Source: Paucidesulfovibrio gracilis DSM 16080 (GTDB taxonomy: Bacteria; Desulfobacterota; Desulfovibrionia; Desulfovibrionales; Desulfovibrionaceae). From it: a stretch of 64,000 nucleotides of DNA. Where the stretch lies: positions 372,001 through 436,000 of the forward strand of contig NZ_FUYC01000001.1 of assembly GCF_900167125.1 (NCBI RefSeq), written 5' to 3'. Below, piece after piece: positions 52,085 through 60,861 of the stretch. Position numbers and translations under genes: made by a program. How positions within the stretch are numbered: position 1 is the first letter of the stretch; each line of letters opens with the position of its first letter. The notes beneath the pieces were generated by a model. It was not told the origin of the DNA. It ran no database searches and was given only the letters and a program-made list of their open reading frames with translations.

Positions 52085-52606
52085 ATGAACAAGCGGACTC
52101 TTATCATCTCTCTGAGCCTCGTGGCAGTGCTGGCCCTGGCGGCCACAGCCTTTGCCCGTCATGGATACCACGGCTCCATGGGCTACGGTCACATGGGATT
52201 TGGTGGCGGCTACGGACACGGCGGCGCCTTCCAGGTCGCTCCTGAACAGCAGGAGGCCTTTGACGCGATCTTCGACAAGCACCGCGACACCATGCGCGAC
52301 CTGAGCAACCAGCTCTGGTCCAAGCACATGGAGCTGGAAGCCCTCACCAACAGTGGACAGGCCACCAAGGCAGACATCCACGAGCTGGTCCAGGACATTT
52401 CGGAGCTGCGTGAAAAGAAGCAGGCCGAACACGAAAACTTCTTTGAGGAGTTGGACCAGGCCGGTATCCAGGCGCAGTTCGTCCCCTGCCGGGGCTTTGG
52501 TCCCAATGGTGGCGGACGGCAGCAGAATGGAAGCGGTCCCGGTTCCGGCCAAGGCTACGGTTCCGGCTCTGGATCCGGCCAAGGCTACGGTCCCTGCAAT
52601 CAATAG
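52085..52606 (+). CDS. ZraP/CpxP-like periplasmic metal-stress protein
   Basis: 173 aa. A signal peptide ends near residue 24 (LALAATAFA), and the mature N-terminus is His/Gly-rich (RHGYHGSMGYGHMGFGGGYG; His 26, 29, 36 and 45). The helical core has the LTxxQ-like heavy-metal resistance layout (APEQQEAFDAIFDKHRDTM, LRDLSNQLWSKHMELEAL, SGQATKADIHELVQDISELR). The tail is a Gly/Ser/Gln repeat (GSGQGYG twice) with Cys135 and Cys171. ZraP proteins bind zinc and damp envelope stress signalling. GGAGGA precedes the ATG. A sigma-54 promoter lies upstream and a terminator downstream. Confidence 0.8.
   Translation: MNKRTLIISLSLVAVLALAATAFARHGYHGSMGYGHMGFGGGYGHGGAFQVAPEQQEAFDAIFDKHRDTMRDLSNQLWSKHMELEALTNSGQATKADIHELVQDISELREKKQAEHENFFEELDQAGIQAQFVPCRGFGPNGGGRQQNGSGPGSGQGYGSGSGSGQGYGPCNQ
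52544..52591 (+). repeat. 18-bp direct repeat in the ZraP-like tail
   Basis: TCCGGCCAAGGCTACGGT occurs at 52544-52561 and 52574-52591, a 30-bp period encoding the repeated SGQGYG unit. It is likely prone to copy-number change. Confidence 0.85.
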
Positions 52607-52629
52607 GTGAACGCCTGACGAAGCGTGGC

Positions 52630-52669
52630 AAAGGGCGGTCGGAATGGGGAAAGCTCCGACCGCCCTTTT
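52630..52669 (+). terminator. Strong intrinsic terminator after the ZraP-like gene
   Basis: AAAGGGCGGTCGGA pairs perfectly (14 bp) with TCCGACCGCCCTTT around an 11-nt loop and runs into TTTT. It would make the ZraP-like mRNA mostly monocistronic, with limited read-through into the membrane protein and two-component genes. Confidence 0.9.
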
Positions 52670-52771
52670 CCCGTACGCGCCGAACCAACCCCGATCCACC
52701 CGCCCTGGTTGACATGGCGGGACTTTGCGCTGAAGATCAATGGAACAACCATCCGCTCCCACGAGGCACGA

Positions 52772-53593
52772 ATGTTCCGAAAAAGCGTTTCCCTGACCGT
52801 ACTCCTCTCCTTTTGCCTCTTGCTGGCCACCAGCGTGGTGCTCTATTACGAACCGCACGGCCGGGTCGCCTACTGGGCGGACTGGCGCTTGCTGGGCCTG
52901 GGCAAGGCGCAGTGGGACGCTTTACATATTTCCCTGGGCGCACTGTTCCTCTTCGCCAGCCTGCTGCACATCTGGCTGAACTGGAAGGCCGTGCTCCTGG
53001 CCATGAAAAACCGTGCCCGGCAGTTGGTGGTTCTGACGCCGCCCATGGTCGCGGCCTTGATGGTCACGCTTTATTTCACGCTCGGCGCGCTGCTGGGCTT
53101 CCCCGGCGTGCAGCAGATCCTCGATTTCAGCGAAGACCTCAAAACGAGTCATGTGGCGGAATACGGCAATCCGCCCTATGCCCACGCCGAACTTTCCACG
53201 GTTCGAGAATTTGCAGATTTTTTACAACTGGACAGCGAACAGATCGTGCAGTCCCTGCGTGAGCAAGGCATGAACGCCACCCCGGAGACCACATTGCTGG
53301 AGCTGGCCCGCGCCAACAATACCAGTCCCCGGCACATTCACGAGGCCATGCGCTCGGGGTTGAACGCGGATCCCTTTACCCTGCTTCCGCCCCGAGCGCC
53401 CGAAGGTTCCGGTAAAATGCCCCTGCACGCCTTTTGCGCCAATTACGGACTTCCCCTTGACCGTGCGCTGCAACGGCTTCAGGCTGCGGGTCTGGAACCC
53501 GATCCGAACGCCACACTCAAGGCGCTGGCGGAAAGATACGGCATGGACCCCGTCACACTCTACACCATCCTGCGCACCGGCAAGCGTCCCTGA
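52772..53593 (+). CDS. DUF4405-like membrane protein with repeated helical C-terminus
   Basis: 273 aa. Three TM segments near residues 6-25, 52-71 and 88-110. The second carries His52 and His66 (LHISLGALFLFASLLHIWLN), a spacing seen in b-type heme-binding membrane bundles, with His29 before it; this is the DUF4405 pattern. Residues about 141-196 and 216-270 form two copies of a helical module (VREFADFLQLDSEQIVQSLR and LHAFCANYGLPLDRALQRLQ, each followed by an ELARANN- or ALAERYG-type second unit). GAGG precedes the ATG; an upstream extension would cross the terminator. It is 18 bp from the kinase gene. Confidence 0.75.
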   Translation: MFRKSVSLTVLLSFCLLLATSVVLYYEPHGRVAYWADWRLLGLGKAQWDALHISLGALFLFASLLHIWLNWKAVLLAMKNRARQLVVLTPPMVAALMVTLYFTLGALLGFPGVQQILDFSEDLKTSHVAEYGNPPYAHAELSTVREFADFLQLDSEQIVQSLREQGMNATPETTLLELARANNTSPRHIHEAMRSGLNADPFTLLPPRAPEGSGKMPLHAFCANYGLPLDRALQRLQAAGLEPDPNATLKALAERYGMDPVTLYTILRTGKRP

Positions 53594-53611
53594 CCAAAGC
53601 GCGGCGGATTT

Positions 53612-55477
53612 ATGGAAATCAAGACCAAACAAAACGAACGCGGTCCCATCATCGCGGCAGTGCTGGCCCTGATCGTGCTTGGGCTGGGCAGCCTTTTTCT
53701 CACCTGGCAATCCATCAAGCATCAACGCGCCGTGGTGGAGGAGCACATGGTGCTCTCCGGCCGCGTCATCGTGCGCGGGGTGGAAGCCAACCTCGTGCGC
53801 ATCATGCGTTCCCTGCGCAACAACCCGGCCCTTTCCCAGCTGTTCCCCTCCCTGGCCCAGGAGTTGTTTCAGGAGATCACGGCCTCGGGCGAAGTGCTCT
53901 TTGTGGCGCTGTACGCTCCGGGCGGCCAATTGCTGCTGGCGTCGTCCCACGGCGACGAGGAGATGGAAAACCTGCTTCCCCGTGGCGCATTCGACGCGCT
54001 GGACCAACTGGGCCACTGGCACGGCATGACCCTGTTCGGCCAGAAGCAGGCCTTGGTCATCGGATTGCAGGCCCGCCCCGGTGTGGCCAGCGTCTGCGGG
54101 CTTACCCCCCCGGGGCAAGGCGCGAATCGCGGTCCCGGGCATCAGGGCGGCCATGGCATGCGCCACGGCAGAAACCGCGACCACCTCGGCGGACTCGGCC
54201 CGGCCGACGATGCCCCCGGACCGGAAGTGCCGCTGTATTTCGTTGCCGGACTCAACGCGGAAAAAAACCTGGCCCAATTTCATCTGTATCGCCGCGCCGC
54301 CCTGTTGCAGACCGGCTATGTTTTTCTGGCCGCCGTGGTGCTCTGGTCACTGGCATTCGCCTATTTGCGGCGGCGGGACCAAGCCTCCCGGGTGGGCCGC
54401 ATGGAGCGTTTCCAATCCAAACTGCTCGACAACATGCCCGACGGTCTCGTCACCCTGGGACCGGATGGCGAGATCATGGCCGCCAACGGCTCGGCCCGCG
54501 CCCTGCTCGCCCCCGTGACCCCGACAAAAAACGCAGACGCGGAGCCACCGCCACCGCCCTATGGCGTGCTTGCGGGCCGCAATTGGGCGGAGTTCCCCTT
54601 TGCGGATTTACGCGGCGGCACGGAATGGAAACAATACGAATACCAGGGCCGACGCCTGGAAATGCTCTGCGTTCCGTTTCAGGATCCACAACCGCCGGAT
54701 GAGGACGATGAGGACGTGTACGAAGAACGGCTCATCCTTATCCGCGACCGCACCAAGCTTAAGAGCCTGGAAGACGACCTGGCCGAGGCCCGGCGTCTGG
54801 CCGCCATCGGCTCCCTGGCCGCGGGCGTGGCCCATGAGGTGCGCAACCCCCTCAGCTCGCTGCGGGGCTTTGCCCAATTCTTCGCGGACAAGTTCAAGGG
54901 CAACAAGCCCTATGACGATTACGCCGGAACCATGGTTCAGGAGGCGGACCGCCTTAATCGCGTAGTCACGGACCTGCTGTTTCTGGCCCGGCCACGGCGG
55001 CTCGACCCCGTGAAGATGGACCTGGCGGAAATGGCGGCCAGTCTGGAACGGCTCATGCGCTTTGATCTTGAACACAAACGCGTTCGCCCCGGGCTGGACC
55101 TGGAGGCCCGCACTGTCCTGGCCGATCCGGACGCCCTCAAACAAGTGCTGCTGAACCTCGTGACCAACGCGTTGGACGCCATGCCCGAAGAAAACGGCGA
55201 AGTGCGGATCATTTCACGTTCCGAACCGGACGGGGTCTGGGTCAGCGTGGAGGACAACGGTCCCGGCATCCCGGAGCAGGACCGCGAACAGGCCATGGAA
55301 CCTTTTTTCACCAGCAAACGCAAAGGCACGGGCCTGGGCCTGGCCATCGTGAACAATATCATGCGCGCCCATCGGGGCCGGGCCGTCATTGAGGACAGCC
55401 CCGAAGGGGGAGCCGCGGTACGGCTCTTCTTCCCGCATGGACCGACACCTACGGATCAAGACCATGAGCAACAATAG
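53612..55477 (+). CDS. ZraS-like sensor histidine kinase
   Basis: 621 aa. TM1 about 12-31 and TM2 about 233-251 enclose a ~200-residue periplasmic sensor. Within it, residues 174-194 are a His/Gly loop with His177, 181, 185 and 191, a likely metal site. A PAS domain (DNMPDGLVTLGPDGEIMAAN) with a Pro/Asp-rich insert follows, then the H-box GVAHEVRNPLSSLRG with His408, N-box LLNLVTNALDAMPEENGEV, and G-boxes DNGPGIPEQ and KGTGLGLAIVNN. No HAMP is evident. Its end overlaps the response regulator by 14 bp. Confidence 0.9.
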   Translation: MEIKTKQNERGPIIAAVLALIVLGLGSLFLTWQSIKHQRAVVEEHMVLSGRVIVRGVEANLVRIMRSLRNNPALSQLFPSLAQELFQEITASGEVLFVALYAPGGQLLLASSHGDEEMENLLPRGAFDALDQLGHWHGMTLFGQKQALVIGLQARPGVASVCGLTPPGQGANRGPGHQGGHGMRHGRNRDHLGGLGPADDAPGPEVPLYFVAGLNAEKNLAQFHLYRRAALLQTGYVFLAAVVLWSLAFAYLRRRDQASRVGRMERFQSKLLDNMPDGLVTLGPDGEIMAANGSARALLAPVTPTKNADAEPPPPPYGVLAGRNWAEFPFADLRGGTEWKQYEYQGRRLEMLCVPFQDPQPPDEDDEDVYEERLILIRDRTKLKSLEDDLAEARRLAAIGSLAAGVAHEVRNPLSSLRGFAQFFADKFKGNKPYDDYAGTMVQEADRLNRVVTDLLFLARPRRLDPVKMDLAEMAASLERLMRFDLEHKRVRPGLDLEARTVLADPDALKQVLLNLVTNALDAMPEENGEVRIISRSEPDGVWVSVEDNGPGIPEQDREQAMEPFFTSKRKGTGLGLAIVNNIMRAHRGRAVIEDSPEGGAAVRLFFPHGPTPTDQDHEQQ

Positions 55478-56846
55478 AAAAATCGTACTGGTCGTGGACG
55501 ACGAACCGGGCCACCGCAAAATGGTCCGCGCCGTATTGGAAGACGCCGGCTGGCGCGTACTGGAGGCCGAATCCGGCGACGCCGCCCTGGACGTGCTCTC
55601 CCGGGAAACGCCGCACACTGCCCTGGTGGACATGCGCATGCCCGGCATGGACGGACTGACCCTGCTGCGCGAAATTCATGCCCGCATCCCGGGACTGCCC
55701 GTGGTTCTGCTTACAGCCTACGGCAGTGTCGGTTCAGCCGTGGAAGCCATGAAAAAAGGCGCCTACGACTACCTTACCAAGCCGGCCGACAACGAAGAGC
55801 TTAAGGCTGTTTTGGAAAAATGCTGGGAGTACAGCAGGCTCATTTCCGAAAACGCCCGGCTGCGCAAACAGGCCGAACAAGACGGCGGGGACCGCTCCCT
55901 GGTGGGAGCCACGCCGGGCATGCACCATGTGCGCGAGTTGATCGAGCAGGCCGGGCCAAGCGAGGCTTCGGTTCTGGTGCTGGGAGAATCCGGCACCGGC
56001 AAGGAGTTGGTGGCCGAGGGGCTGCACAGCGCTTCCATGCGCAACGGCCGCCCTCTGATCAAGGTCAACTGCGCGGCCCTGCCCGCGGACCTGCTGGAAT
56101 CGGAACTCTTCGGCTACGTCAAAGGCGCGTTCACGGGCGCCGTGCGCGATAAGCCCGGACGATTCCAGCTGGCCAACCACGGCACCTTGTTCCTTGATGA
56201 AATCGGGGAGATGCCAGCCGCGCTCCAGGCCAAGCTGCTCCGCGCCCTGCAGGAAAAAACCATCGAACCCCTGGGCGGGGTGGAGGTGGTCAACGTGGAT
56301 GTCCGCATCATTGCGGCCACCAATCGCGATCTTCAGGAAGAAATCCGGGAAGGTCGCTTTCGCGAGGATTTATATTACCGCTTGGCGGTGTTGGAAATTC
56401 GGATTCCGCCCCTGCGCGAACGCGTGGCCGACCTGCCTTTGCTGGTCTCCCACCTGTTGCGTAAACTGGGAAAAAAGAACAATAAACCGGTTCGCACGGT
56501 GTCCCCGGCATTTTTGGATGCGCTCTCCGGCTACAACTGGCCCGGCAATGTGCGGGAATTGGAAAATGTACTGGAACGCGCCCTGATCCTCTCCCGCTCG
56601 GATGAACTCGGCACGGACCTGTTGCCGCCTCAGGTTTGCGGCAACAACGCGGAAGCAGAGACGGGAACCGAGCAAACCACGCCCCCTGTGGACGCTTCCA
56701 CGGCCCTGGAGGACGCGGAACGCCAGGCCATTATCCGCGCCCTGGAACAGCACGGCGGACACAGGGAACGCACGGCCGACGCCCTGGGCATCTCTCGCCG
56801 CACCCTGCAGTACAAGCTGAAAAAATATGGGTTGACCCGGCGCTGA
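55464..56846 (+). CDS. Sigma-54-dependent response regulator (NtrC/ZraR type)
   Basis: 460 aa. The receiver has D12-D13, phospho-acceptor D56 and K106. The AAA+ domain has Walker A GESGTGKE (about 174-181), the sigma-54 contact loop GAFTGA intact at 221-226, and Walker B LFLDEIGEM. A Fis-type HTH ends the chain (ERTADALGISRRTLQYKLKK). With intact GAFTGA it should open sigma-54 promoters; the nearest such promoter is that of the ZraP-like gene. The start overlaps the kinase end, so the pair is coupled. Confidence 0.93.
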   Translation: MSNNRKIVLVVDDEPGHRKMVRAVLEDAGWRVLEAESGDAALDVLSRETPHTALVDMRMPGMDGLTLLREIHARIPGLPVVLLTAYGSVGSAVEAMKKGAYDYLTKPADNEELKAVLEKCWEYSRLISENARLRKQAEQDGGDRSLVGATPGMHHVRELIEQAGPSEASVLVLGESGTGKELVAEGLHSASMRNGRPLIKVNCAALPADLLESELFGYVKGAFTGAVRDKPGRFQLANHGTLFLDEIGEMPAALQAKLLRALQEKTIEPLGGVEVVNVDVRIIAATNRDLQEEIREGRFREDLYYRLAVLEIRIPPLRERVADLPLLVSHLLRKLGKKNNKPVRTVSPAFLDALSGYNWPGNVRELENVLERALILSRSDELGTDLLPPQVCGNNAEAETGTEQTTPPVDASTALEDAERQAIIRALEQHGGHRERTADALGISRRTLQYKLKKYGLTRR

Positions 56847-56949
56847 AACGCGCCCGACCAAGCATCAACAGCGCGTTCTCCCGCTCCGAATCCTTACGCC
56901 ACCCGGGGCGGGAATCGCGTTGCGCCGCATACGGCCGATGCAATCCGGA

Positions 56950-58917
56950 CTAGTGAGACCGTGCCAGAAGCGGGAACCGCACCTCCACACAGGTTCCCGT
57001 GGCCGGGCAACTGTTCATGTAGATGCGACCATGCATGCAGACGGTAATCAGCCGTGCGGAATAGGTACCCAGGCCCGTGCCGTTGCGCTTGCCGTAGGTG
57101 GCATATTTCTCGAAAAACGAGGAGCGGATCGCCTCCGGCACCACCGTGGGGTTGGAAAAACGCAGGGAAAGTTCCTCCCCCTGGCTGCTTTCCACCTTGT
57201 CCACGGCCACTTCCACACGCTGGCCGGGCCGCGAGGCTTCCAGGGCATTATAGAGCAAGTTGTCCACAAGGCAGGCCAGACATTCTGGCTCGGCACGAAG
57301 CCACAACGGCGAACGCTCTTGCGCATTCCCATTGACCACCAGAGCCAATTCCACACCAATACGCTCGGCCCGGACCATCGCGGCCTGGAGTGCTGAATCC
57401 AGCATTTCCACCACGTCCACGGGTTCGCCCGCAAAGTCGTAGGTTCCCGCTTCCATGCGAAACAAGGTCATGGACATACGCAACTGGCGCAAAACCCGAC
57501 GACACGCCTCGTTGCCCAGGGTCAAAAACTCCTGCTGCTCCGGATTCAACTCCCCGCAGTTTTCCAGAAGATACATGGCATTGAGGATGGTGTTCAGCGG
57601 ACTTTTGAGGTTGTGCCGCACCACGCGTTCCGCGCCCTCGCGAATTTCCTCCAGCTTTTTTCGCTCGGTGATGTCCTTGCCGACCAGCACGAACAATCGG
57701 TCGCCATTGGGCGTGCGCACCACCGGCGTCACAGAGCAATCCAGCCAGACATCCGGACCGGACCGCCGACGATACTGCACTTCATCATGCCAATCCTGGC
57801 CCGACTGTACCGCACGCCGCAGAGCCATACGCTTGGTCGGTCCCAGCCGCCACGGACGCAGCATCGTATATTTTCGCCCCTGCACGTCTTCCCGCTGCAA
57901 TCCAGTGAGCTTCGTGTACTGGGAATTAACGTATTCCACGCTCCCCTTTTCATCCACAACCACCATGACCACGCCCGCATGCTCAATGGCGGCGCGCAGC
58001 TTCCGCAACTCCAGTTCCCGTCGTTTCGTATCGGTCACATCGCGGATGAACAACACGAAGCGGTCCGGAATACCTTCCTTATCCATCAACGGATACAGAA
58101 CGTATTCCTCCCATTGCCTTTCATACACGGCAATGCCGCGCTTCGGCACCCCGGTTTCCAAAACTTTTCTGGTATCAGCGTATCGCGTGCGGATGCGTTC
58201 GGGAGGCAGCACCTCCACAAGTTTGCGCCCCACCAGATTCCAGCGCGGAATGCCGATACGCTCGGAATAGGCCTGATTCACCTGTAAAATAACGCCGTCC
58301 ACATCATACAACAGTACCAGATCGGACGTGGCGTCGAGCATGGCGCGTTCGGCCTGGCGACTGCGACGCAGACTCTCGGCCAGATGCGTGGTCCGCACCC
58401 GGGTGCGCTTTTTTGCCAGCGTCGCCAGACGAGCTGCGGGGGATGGCGCGGCCCCGCGACCCACCGTGTTCACGGTTTCCTTGTTCTGCAGCGCTTCTTC
58501 AATGGGATATGCCAACAAAGCCACGGCATCCCCCTGGCAAGGAGGATCCCCTTCCTGCGATCCGGCCGAGCCGCCGCACGGCTCCATGTCGTCGCAAATG
58601 CCGGGAGCCAGAGGAAACAGGGTCAATGTATACCCGCGCCGTCCCTTTGTGGTGGGGAGCACGACCTTGCAGTGCCGCACCTGCCCCTGATCAATGCAGA
58701 AACGCACCGCGTCCTGCAACGAACACACATCCGGCATGGCCAGAAAATCCTCGTCCGGTCGTCCCATCATCTTCAACGGGGTCAGCCCCAGCAGCGAGGC
58801 CAGCGATTTGTTCACGTATCGGAAGAATCCCCGGGAGTCATTGATGGCAAATGGCACTGGGGATGAGTGCATTGCCTGCAAAACAGATGGATTACTGTAT
58901 TGCGGAGCGTTAAGCAT
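56950..58917 (-). CDS. Cytosolic multi-PAS sensor histidine kinase
   Basis: 655 aa with no TM segment. Three PAS domains: about 15-110 (AINDSRGFFRYVNKSLASLL), 190-300 (SDLVLLYDVDGVILQVNQAY) and 305-430 (VVMVVVDEKGSVEYVNSQYT), the last followed by a PAC segment (VLVGKDITERKKLEEIREG). The kinase core has the H-box ERVVRHNLKSPLNTILNAM and an N-box CLVDNLLYNALEASRPG. No receiver domain and no adjacent response regulator in the same direction. Signal unknown. It is convergent with the ZraR-like gene. Upstream, 58918-59156 is AT-rich with no supported gene. Confidence 0.88.
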   Translation of the reverse strand: MLNAPQYSNPSVLQAMHSSPVPFAINDSRGFFRYVNKSLASLLGLTPLKMMGRPDEDFLAMPDVCSLQDAVRFCIDQGQVRHCKVVLPTTKGRRGYTLTLFPLAPGICDDMEPCGGSAGSQEGDPPCQGDAVALLAYPIEEALQNKETVNTVGRGAAPSPAARLATLAKKRTRVRTTHLAESLRRSRQAERAMLDATSDLVLLYDVDGVILQVNQAYSERIGIPRWNLVGRKLVEVLPPERIRTRYADTRKVLETGVPKRGIAVYERQWEEYVLYPLMDKEGIPDRFVLFIRDVTDTKRRELELRKLRAAIEHAGVVMVVVDEKGSVEYVNSQYTKLTGLQREDVQGRKYTMLRPWRLGPTKRMALRRAVQSGQDWHDEVQYRRRSGPDVWLDCSVTPVVRTPNGDRLFVLVGKDITERKKLEEIREGAERVVRHNLKSPLNTILNAMYLLENCGELNPEQQEFLTLGNEACRRVLRQLRMSMTLFRMEAGTYDFAGEPVDVVEMLDSALQAAMVRAERIGVELALVVNGNAQERSPLWLRAEPECLACLVDNLLYNALEASRPGQRVEVAVDKVESSQGEELSLRFSNPTVVPEAIRSSFFEKYATYGKRNGTGLGTYSARLITVCMHGRIYMNSCPATGTCVEVRFPLLARSH

Positions 58918-59156
58918 TTCTTTTGCCGCCGCATTCTAAAGGTGTACACACAACAAAACGTCAACACAGAGTTGCGCAATAAATACCCTCCTGGCTGAAA
59001 ATTTCAATACCATTCCAGGTATCGATGCCACTTTTCCCTTTAACTGTAGTATATTTGCTGCTTTATAAGCGTATAGTAAACAAGATAACGCCTTGTTTCA
59101 TTGCTCCCAACATTCTAGAAAAGAAGAGGATGATAGATGCTCTCTATCCACATCTT

Positions 59157-60209
59157 TCATCGGGTGAAGAGATGCGTGCTCGGGCGGTGGGAAAGGGGAA
59201 GATCATCACATAACAACGTGTGAACACTGTTCCGAAAGTCATTCAGACTCGCACCCCGGGTCAGTTGGGAGACCAAGGCATGGCCGTAACGAAAATTAGC
59301 CGCCAGATATACGGCAAATTTCCGATAGCGTTTTACGGCCCGTTGCGGATCAAAATACCGTTCCAATGCATTCAAAACCGCCAGGGCTGTTTCGCGATAG
59401 ACGGACGGTCCGAATTCCCTTCCAAGGGTCCAGGACGCGAACAGCCAGGGCCGGGCCACGGCCATACGGCCCACGCTCACCCCTGCGCAGCCTGTTTCCT
59501 CCAACATGCGCAGGCAGTCCCCCGGGGTCTGCACGTCGCCGTTGCCCAGGACGGGAACGTCAACGGCTCCGGCCACCAGCCCGATGTGCTCCCACACGGC
59601 AGGACGCGTGCGGCGGTCCGGCGCCACCCGGGGATGAAACACCAGGGCGTCGGCACCAGCCTCCACCAGTACGCGGGCCATTTCACAGGCCGGTTCCGGG
59701 TCGGGCTGCCAGCCTGTTCGGAATTTCACCAGCACGGGCAGATCCGGATTCACGCGGTCCACGGCTTGGCGCACGGCCCGCACCACGGCAAAAGCCCGTT
59801 CCGGCTCGCGCAAAAGTGCGGCTCCGGCCCCGCGTTTGGTCAGGGCTGTGGCCGAGCATCCCATGTTCACGTCAACGCCGCACAACCCTTCCCGAGCGAT
59901 GCGCCCGGCAGCAGCAGCCATTTCCCCGGGATCGCCGCCGGAAATCTGCACCACCAGACGCTGGGCTTCGGCGTCACGCCAGCGGAAGGTGGGCGAGGAT
60001 CGGCGGTTCTCCGTATCCAGCCCCCGGGCCGTACACATTTCGCTAAACAGCAAGCCGCAGCCGCCCAAATCATCAATCACGGAACGCAGCGCCACATGCC
60101 CCAATCCGGCCATGGGTGCGAGCCAGAGCCTGTTTCCCGCCACGCGACCACGCAGGGACAAAGGCCGATGCAACAGACGCCGCAGCCGTTCCCATTCGTT
60201 TTCATTCAT
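59157..60209 (-). CDS. tRNA-dihydrouridine synthase family protein
   Basis: FMN enzyme reducing uridine in the tRNA D-loop; 350 aa. TIM-barrel start WLAPMAGLGHVALRSVIDDL, GCGLLFSEM, VVQISGGDPGEMAAAAGRIA, then the active-site Cys in GVDVNMGCSATALTKRGAGA. The usual proline after that Cys is Ser here. FMN phosphate contacts lie in VPVLGNGDVQTPGDCLRMLE and GVSVGRMAVARPWLF. The start MNENEWERLR has CGGAGG upstream; a longer frame is open but unsupported. Which Dus subfamily it is cannot be told. Confidence 0.9.
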   Translation of the reverse strand: MNENEWERLRRLLHRPLSLRGRVAGNRLWLAPMAGLGHVALRSVIDDLGGCGLLFSEMCTARGLDTENRRSSPTFRWRDAEAQRLVVQISGGDPGEMAAAAGRIAREGLCGVDVNMGCSATALTKRGAGAALLREPERAFAVVRAVRQAVDRVNPDLPVLVKFRTGWQPDPEPACEMARVLVEAGADALVFHPRVAPDRRTRPAVWEHIGLVAGAVDVPVLGNGDVQTPGDCLRMLEETGCAGVSVGRMAVARPWLFASWTLGREFGPSVYRETALAVLNALERYFDPQRAVKRYRKFAVYLAANFRYGHALVSQLTRGASLNDFRNSVHTLLCDDLPLSHRPSTHLFTR

Positions 60210-60328
60210 GCCATCCTCCGGGGGAAGCGTTCCCCGCGTGGGCGGATACCCTGCCCGGCCATGTTTGACAAGGCGCGAAAAGGGCATTAGTTCCTGCCCA
60301 TCTCTTCCCACATCATGGAGGCATGAAC

Positions 60329-60556
60329 ATGTCCATCAAGGAAAAAGTGGAATCCGCCCTGGAAAAAATCCGCCCCGTGCTGCAAAACGACGGCGGCAAT
60401 GTGGAACTGGTGGAGGTCACGGACGACGGCATCGTCAAGGTGCGGCTCCAGGGAGCCTGCCATGGTTGCCCCATGTCCCAGATGACCCTTAAGCACGGCA
60501 TTGAACGGGTCATCCTCAAGGAAATCCCTGAGATCAAAGGCGTGGAATCAGTCTAA
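60329..60556 (+). CDS. NifU-like (Nfu) Fe-S scaffold domain protein
   Basis: 75 aa, the NifU C-terminal domain alone. SALEKIRPVLQNDGGNVELV at the start, and the Fe-S Cys pair in LQGACHGCPMSQMTLKHGIE, ending EIPEIKGVESV. It carries or transfers Fe-S clusters; clients in this window could include IspG, IspH and the radical SAM enzymes (inference). Two in-frame ATGs are 6 bp apart. GGAGG is only 1 nt from the first but 7 nt from the second, so the second (MSIKEKVE) is chosen. Confidence 0.93.
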   Translation: MSIKEKVESALEKIRPVLQNDGGNVELVEVTDDGIVKVRLQGACHGCPMSQMTLKHGIERVILKEIPEIKGVESV

Positions 60557-60623
60557 ACGGTCCGCGGATTCGTTTCGGCCCCTGCCGTTTCGATCTTCCC
60601 GGATCACGCCGCCCCCGGCAACC

Positions 60624-60652
60624 AGCGGCTTTCTCCCAAGGGGACAGCCGCT
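60624..60652 (+). terminator. Possible terminator after the NifU-like gene
   Basis: Perfect 7-bp arms AGCGGCT and AGCCGCT, extendable inward (TC with GGA), 68 bp after the stop. No T run, so weak support. Confidence 0.4.
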
Positions 60653-60710
60653 TGCCGCGCATGGCTGTATTTTCCCGCACCACAACCGACCAGTGAAACA
60701 ATCACAAACC

Positions 60711-60833
60711 CAGGCTGTTCAATACATCGTGCTGCCAACAATCCCTAAATGTTTCTCGTGCGCTGGCAAGGACGACACGCCAGGGCGAAACACTCTGAAA
60801 CAAGGCAGCAACACTTCGTTTGTCAACAGCCTG
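60711..60833 (+). ncRNA. Structured element upstream of gltX (leader or small RNA)
   Basis: Nested long-range pairs span 123 nt: CAGGCTGTT (60711-60719) with AACAGCCTG (60825-60833); TGCTGCC (60730-60736) with GGCAGCA (60804-60810); GTTTC (60751-60755) with GAAAC (60787-60791); CTGGC (60763-60767) with GCCAG (60779-60783). The result is one rod with two internal loops and an 11-nt apical loop. The gltX ribosome site starts 15 nt after it. It could be a regulatory 5' leader of gltX or a separate small RNA. It shows no T-box, SRP or known riboswitch signature that I can recognise. Confidence 0.45.
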
Positions 60834-60861
60834 CCAGCATCCCCGCCAAAGGAGAGGCACC

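Noticed and set aside
59025-59213. 62-codon plus-strand frame in the AT-rich island
   Set aside because: Overlaps the end of the dihydrouridine synthase gene, no ribosome site, no recognisable features.
59157-60209. Loss of the catalytic Cys in the dihydrouridine synthase
   Set aside because: NMGC is present; only the following Pro is replaced, so the enzyme is probably functional.
60711-60833. T-box leader or SRP RNA as identity for the structured element before gltX
   Set aside because: Neither the T-box sequence nor the conserved SRP apical loop (GGAAG ... AGCAG) is present; left as an unassigned structure.
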